Below are positions 5,992 through 7,575 of a stretch of 7,575 nucleotides of DNA, in pieces; the first letter of the stretch is position 1, and each line of letters opens with the position of its first letter. A program made the translations under genes and the position numbers. The notes beneath the pieces were generated by a model. That model worked only from the letters and a program-made list of their open reading frames with translations, did not search any database and was not told the DNA's origin. Source of the stretch: an uncultured Gammaproteobacteria bacterium (lineage in GTDB: Bacteria > Pseudomonadota > Gammaproteobacteria > Pseudomonadales > Azotimanducaceae_A); assembly GCA_913049565.1 (NCBI GenBank), contig CAJWZG010000138.1:1-7575 (forward strand), given 5' to 3'.

Positions 5992-7530
5992 TCATGCCTC
6001 GGCAGTCTGTTTATCTGCCGCAATTTTCTTTTGGATTTCCTCCAGCTTTTCTTCGGTCAACGGATAGCGCCACAGCATAGGCACCGCTACGAATTTAAAA
6101 ATCGCCGGAACAATAGAATACAGGCAAGCGAGCCAGATCAAAGAGTACATGCTGTTTGGATTCGCAATGGGGTCGGCCAGTGAGTTGAAGCCGACAATGG
6201 TGGCCGCCGTCGTGCCAACGACTAAACCCAGTGCATAAGCGAGCTTCCGGGTCATGGTCCAAATGCTGAAGTAGGCCCCACCCTGACGTTTGCCCGTGGT
6301 TGCGCTATCTAAATCGATAACATCGGCAGCCATCGCATATGGCAGAGCGCTAAGAGCTCCGATAGCGCTGCCTTTGAGGCACATAACCCCGATAAAGAAA
6401 GCAAATTTACCTGTTGGGATGCCCTCGAACTGGGCGTTCATGCCAATCAACCAGCTATCAGGCAGGAACGATAGAACCTTGCTCAATTCAAATGCATCGA
6501 ACCAAACCTGAGGCGAGATGGCGATAAGGGGTATAAAACATGACCACAGCGCATACCAGAAAATAGCCACCATGGTGGCCCGATGTTTGCCAATACGGGC
6601 CGACAGCTTGAACCAAAGTGGAATAGCGATAATCTGCGATAGGAAATACGGGGCAAGATAAAAACCATATAGATCGCCTGCGAGAAGTACGTGCTTAACA
6701 AAGAAAAAACTGAGCGAATTAGTCATCGCTGAGCCGATCGTCGAAAACAAAAAAATGATCACTAAGACGCGATACGGTTCATTTGACCAAACGTAACGGA
6801 AGCTTTCGCGCAACGACAAACGGGTGGTATTTGTCTCCTTGACCTCGTGCTCAGGTACAATATAAAGCAAATTGAAGATCAGTATTGGCATCACAAAAAG
6901 CAGCGCAATAGTCAGAAAGTAAACGTTATCTGTTGGTTTTGTGTAACCCCAAAACACAATGACAGCAGGGGTCATGGCGCCAATAAGCGAGCCGGAAACT
7001 GTGAAAGCTTCTTTCCAACTCATGACCAATGTTCGCTCGTTGTATCCCTGGGCAAGTTCGGCCCCCCACGCCGAATAGGGGACATCCTTGATGGTGGCTC
7101 CGACATACATAATGACCAATACACCTAGCAGGTAGGGGTAGCCTGTGTTGAATGTCATACCCAACCAAGTGACTTCGGTAAACTCGATAGGCGGAATCCA
7201 CAGCAGCCAAACCCCCAGCATAAATATGGGCATACCGATGAGCACGAATGGTTTCCGTCGCCCCCAGCGTGTGCGAACTCGGTCGGATAAAAAACCGATA
7301 ACCGGGTCTGTAATGCCGTCGAATACACGAGACAACGCTAGCATGAGACCAACAAAGGCGAGGCTGAGCCCGAAACCCGCCGAGTCCGCATAGACAGGCG
7401 TAAGATAAACCGCCAGAGGTAATGCCACCATGGACAGAGGTAAAGAGGGTGCGCCATAAGAAGCCAGTTGATAGGTGCTTAACGGCTTGGGTTTTGCTTG
7501 GGTGTTTTGTGACACGTTATTTTCTGACAT
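5992..7530 (-). CDS. GPH-family MFS transporter (Na+/H+ symporter type)
   Basis: This 512-residue inner-membrane protein has about twelve hydrophobic segments and belongs to the glycoside-pentoside-hexuronide:cation symporter group (MFS_2). The hallmark lies after the second helix: D71-G-I-T-D75-P-V-I-G-F-L-S-D83, then RTRWGRRKP (86-94), matching the cation-site region of melibiose-type symporters. The second half has ADVIDLDSATTGKRQGG (402-418), the matching central-loop motif. Helices fall near 27-45, 54-70, 94-113, 131-148, 172-196, 203-226, 255-280, 288-308, 319-340, 375-400, 425-447 and 462-488. A loop of about 34 residues (341-374), predicted periplasmic, is longer than the other loops. 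A charged cytoplasmic tail ends the protein. The substrate is unknown; the family carries sugars, glucuronides and other organics. No clear Shine-Dalgarno site precedes ATG 7530. It is probably the first gene of a unit with the PhyH gene. Confidence 0.9.
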   Translation of the reverse strand: MSENNVSQNTQAKPKPLSTYQLASYGAPSLPLSMVALPLAVYLTPVYADSAGFGLSLAFVGLMLALSRVFDGITDPVIGFLSDRVRTRWGRRKPFVLIGMPIFMLGVWLLWIPPIEFTEVTWLGMTFNTGYPYLLGVLVIMYVGATIKDVPYSAWGAELAQGYNERTLVMSWKEAFTVSGSLIGAMTPAVIVFWGYTKPTDNVYFLTIALLFVMPILIFNLLYIVPEHEVKETNTTRLSLRESFRYVWSNEPYRVLVIIFLFSTIGSAMTNSLSFFFVKHVLLAGDLYGFYLAPYFLSQIIAIPLWFKLSARIGKHRATMVAIFWYALWSCFIPLIAISPQVWFDAFELSKVLSFLPDSWLIGMNAQFEGIPTGKFAFFIGVMCLKGSAIGALSALPYAMAADVIDLDSATTGKRQGGAYFSIWTMTRKLAYALGLVVGTTAATIVGFNSLADPIANPNSMYSLIWLACLYSIVPAIFKFVAVPMLWRYPLTEEKLEEIQKKIAADKQTAEA

Positions 7531-7575
7531 CGTTGATTTCTAGACTGTGGTTTTCCGCGACTTGCCAACAGGGAT
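7531..7575 (-). promoter_or_regulatory. Start of the leader of the transporter operon
   Basis: Only 45 bp upstream of the transporter start are in the window. I see no strong ribosome binding site and no complete promoter in this piece; the promoter probably lies beyond the right edge. Confidence 0.2.

Noticed and set aside
1..7575. CRISPR array, defence system, mobile element or integron
   Set aside because: No regularly spaced repeats, transposase, integrase, nuclease or long terminal repeats were seen on either strand.

Overview
This window looks like a chromosomal stretch of a Gram-negative, probably aerobic proteobacterium. A gammaproteobacterium, perhaps marine, is my best guess. The grounds are a glutathione S-transferase very like E. 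coli YghU, Shine-Dalgarno sites of the AGGA/GAGG type, moderate GC content, and two families common in marine and soil catabolic genomes: a GPH-type MFS transporter and a PhyH dioxygenase. The genus cannot be read from the sequence. I see no rRNA, tRNA, CRISPR array, transposase, integrase or phage gene.

Layout. Positions 1-314 have no confirmed gene. They hold the leader of the first plus-strand gene and, at the left edge, what may be the start of a divergent minus-strand gene with a broken frame. The plus strand then carries an extended SDR reductase/dehydrogenase (315-1391), a DUF427-family protein (1408-1932), an unrecognised small protein (2072-2425), a signal-peptide-less Cys-type sulfatase (2531-4093) and a YghU-like glutathione S-transferase (4185-5042). 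Only the SDR-DUF427 pair is tightly spaced. The other plus-strand gaps are 91-139 bp and contain no convincing terminator. The minus strand carries a two-gene unit converging on the GST: a GPH-family symporter (7530-5992), then a phytanoyl-CoA-dioxygenase-family enzyme (5981-5064) starting 10 bp after the symporter stop.

How the genes may work together (inference). A membrane importer, a cytoplasmic sulfatase, an Fe(II)/2-oxoglutarate hydroxylase, an NAD(P)-dependent SDR and a glutathione-dependent enzyme fit uptake and breakdown of a sulfated or otherwise conjugated organic compound such as a steroid, aromatic or natural-product sulfate ester. No gene fixes the substrate, and there is no ring-cleavage, CoA-ligase or regulatory gene here, so the set may be one part of a larger cluster.

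Two start sites need correcting from the longest open frame. The sulfatase should start at ATG 2531 rather than TTG 2513, and the PhyH protein at ATG 5981 rather than TTG 6023. In each case a ribosome binding site supports the internal ATG. The parts least explained by known families are the 117-residue ORF with its odd upstream repeats, the DUF427 protein, and the disrupted frame at the left edge.
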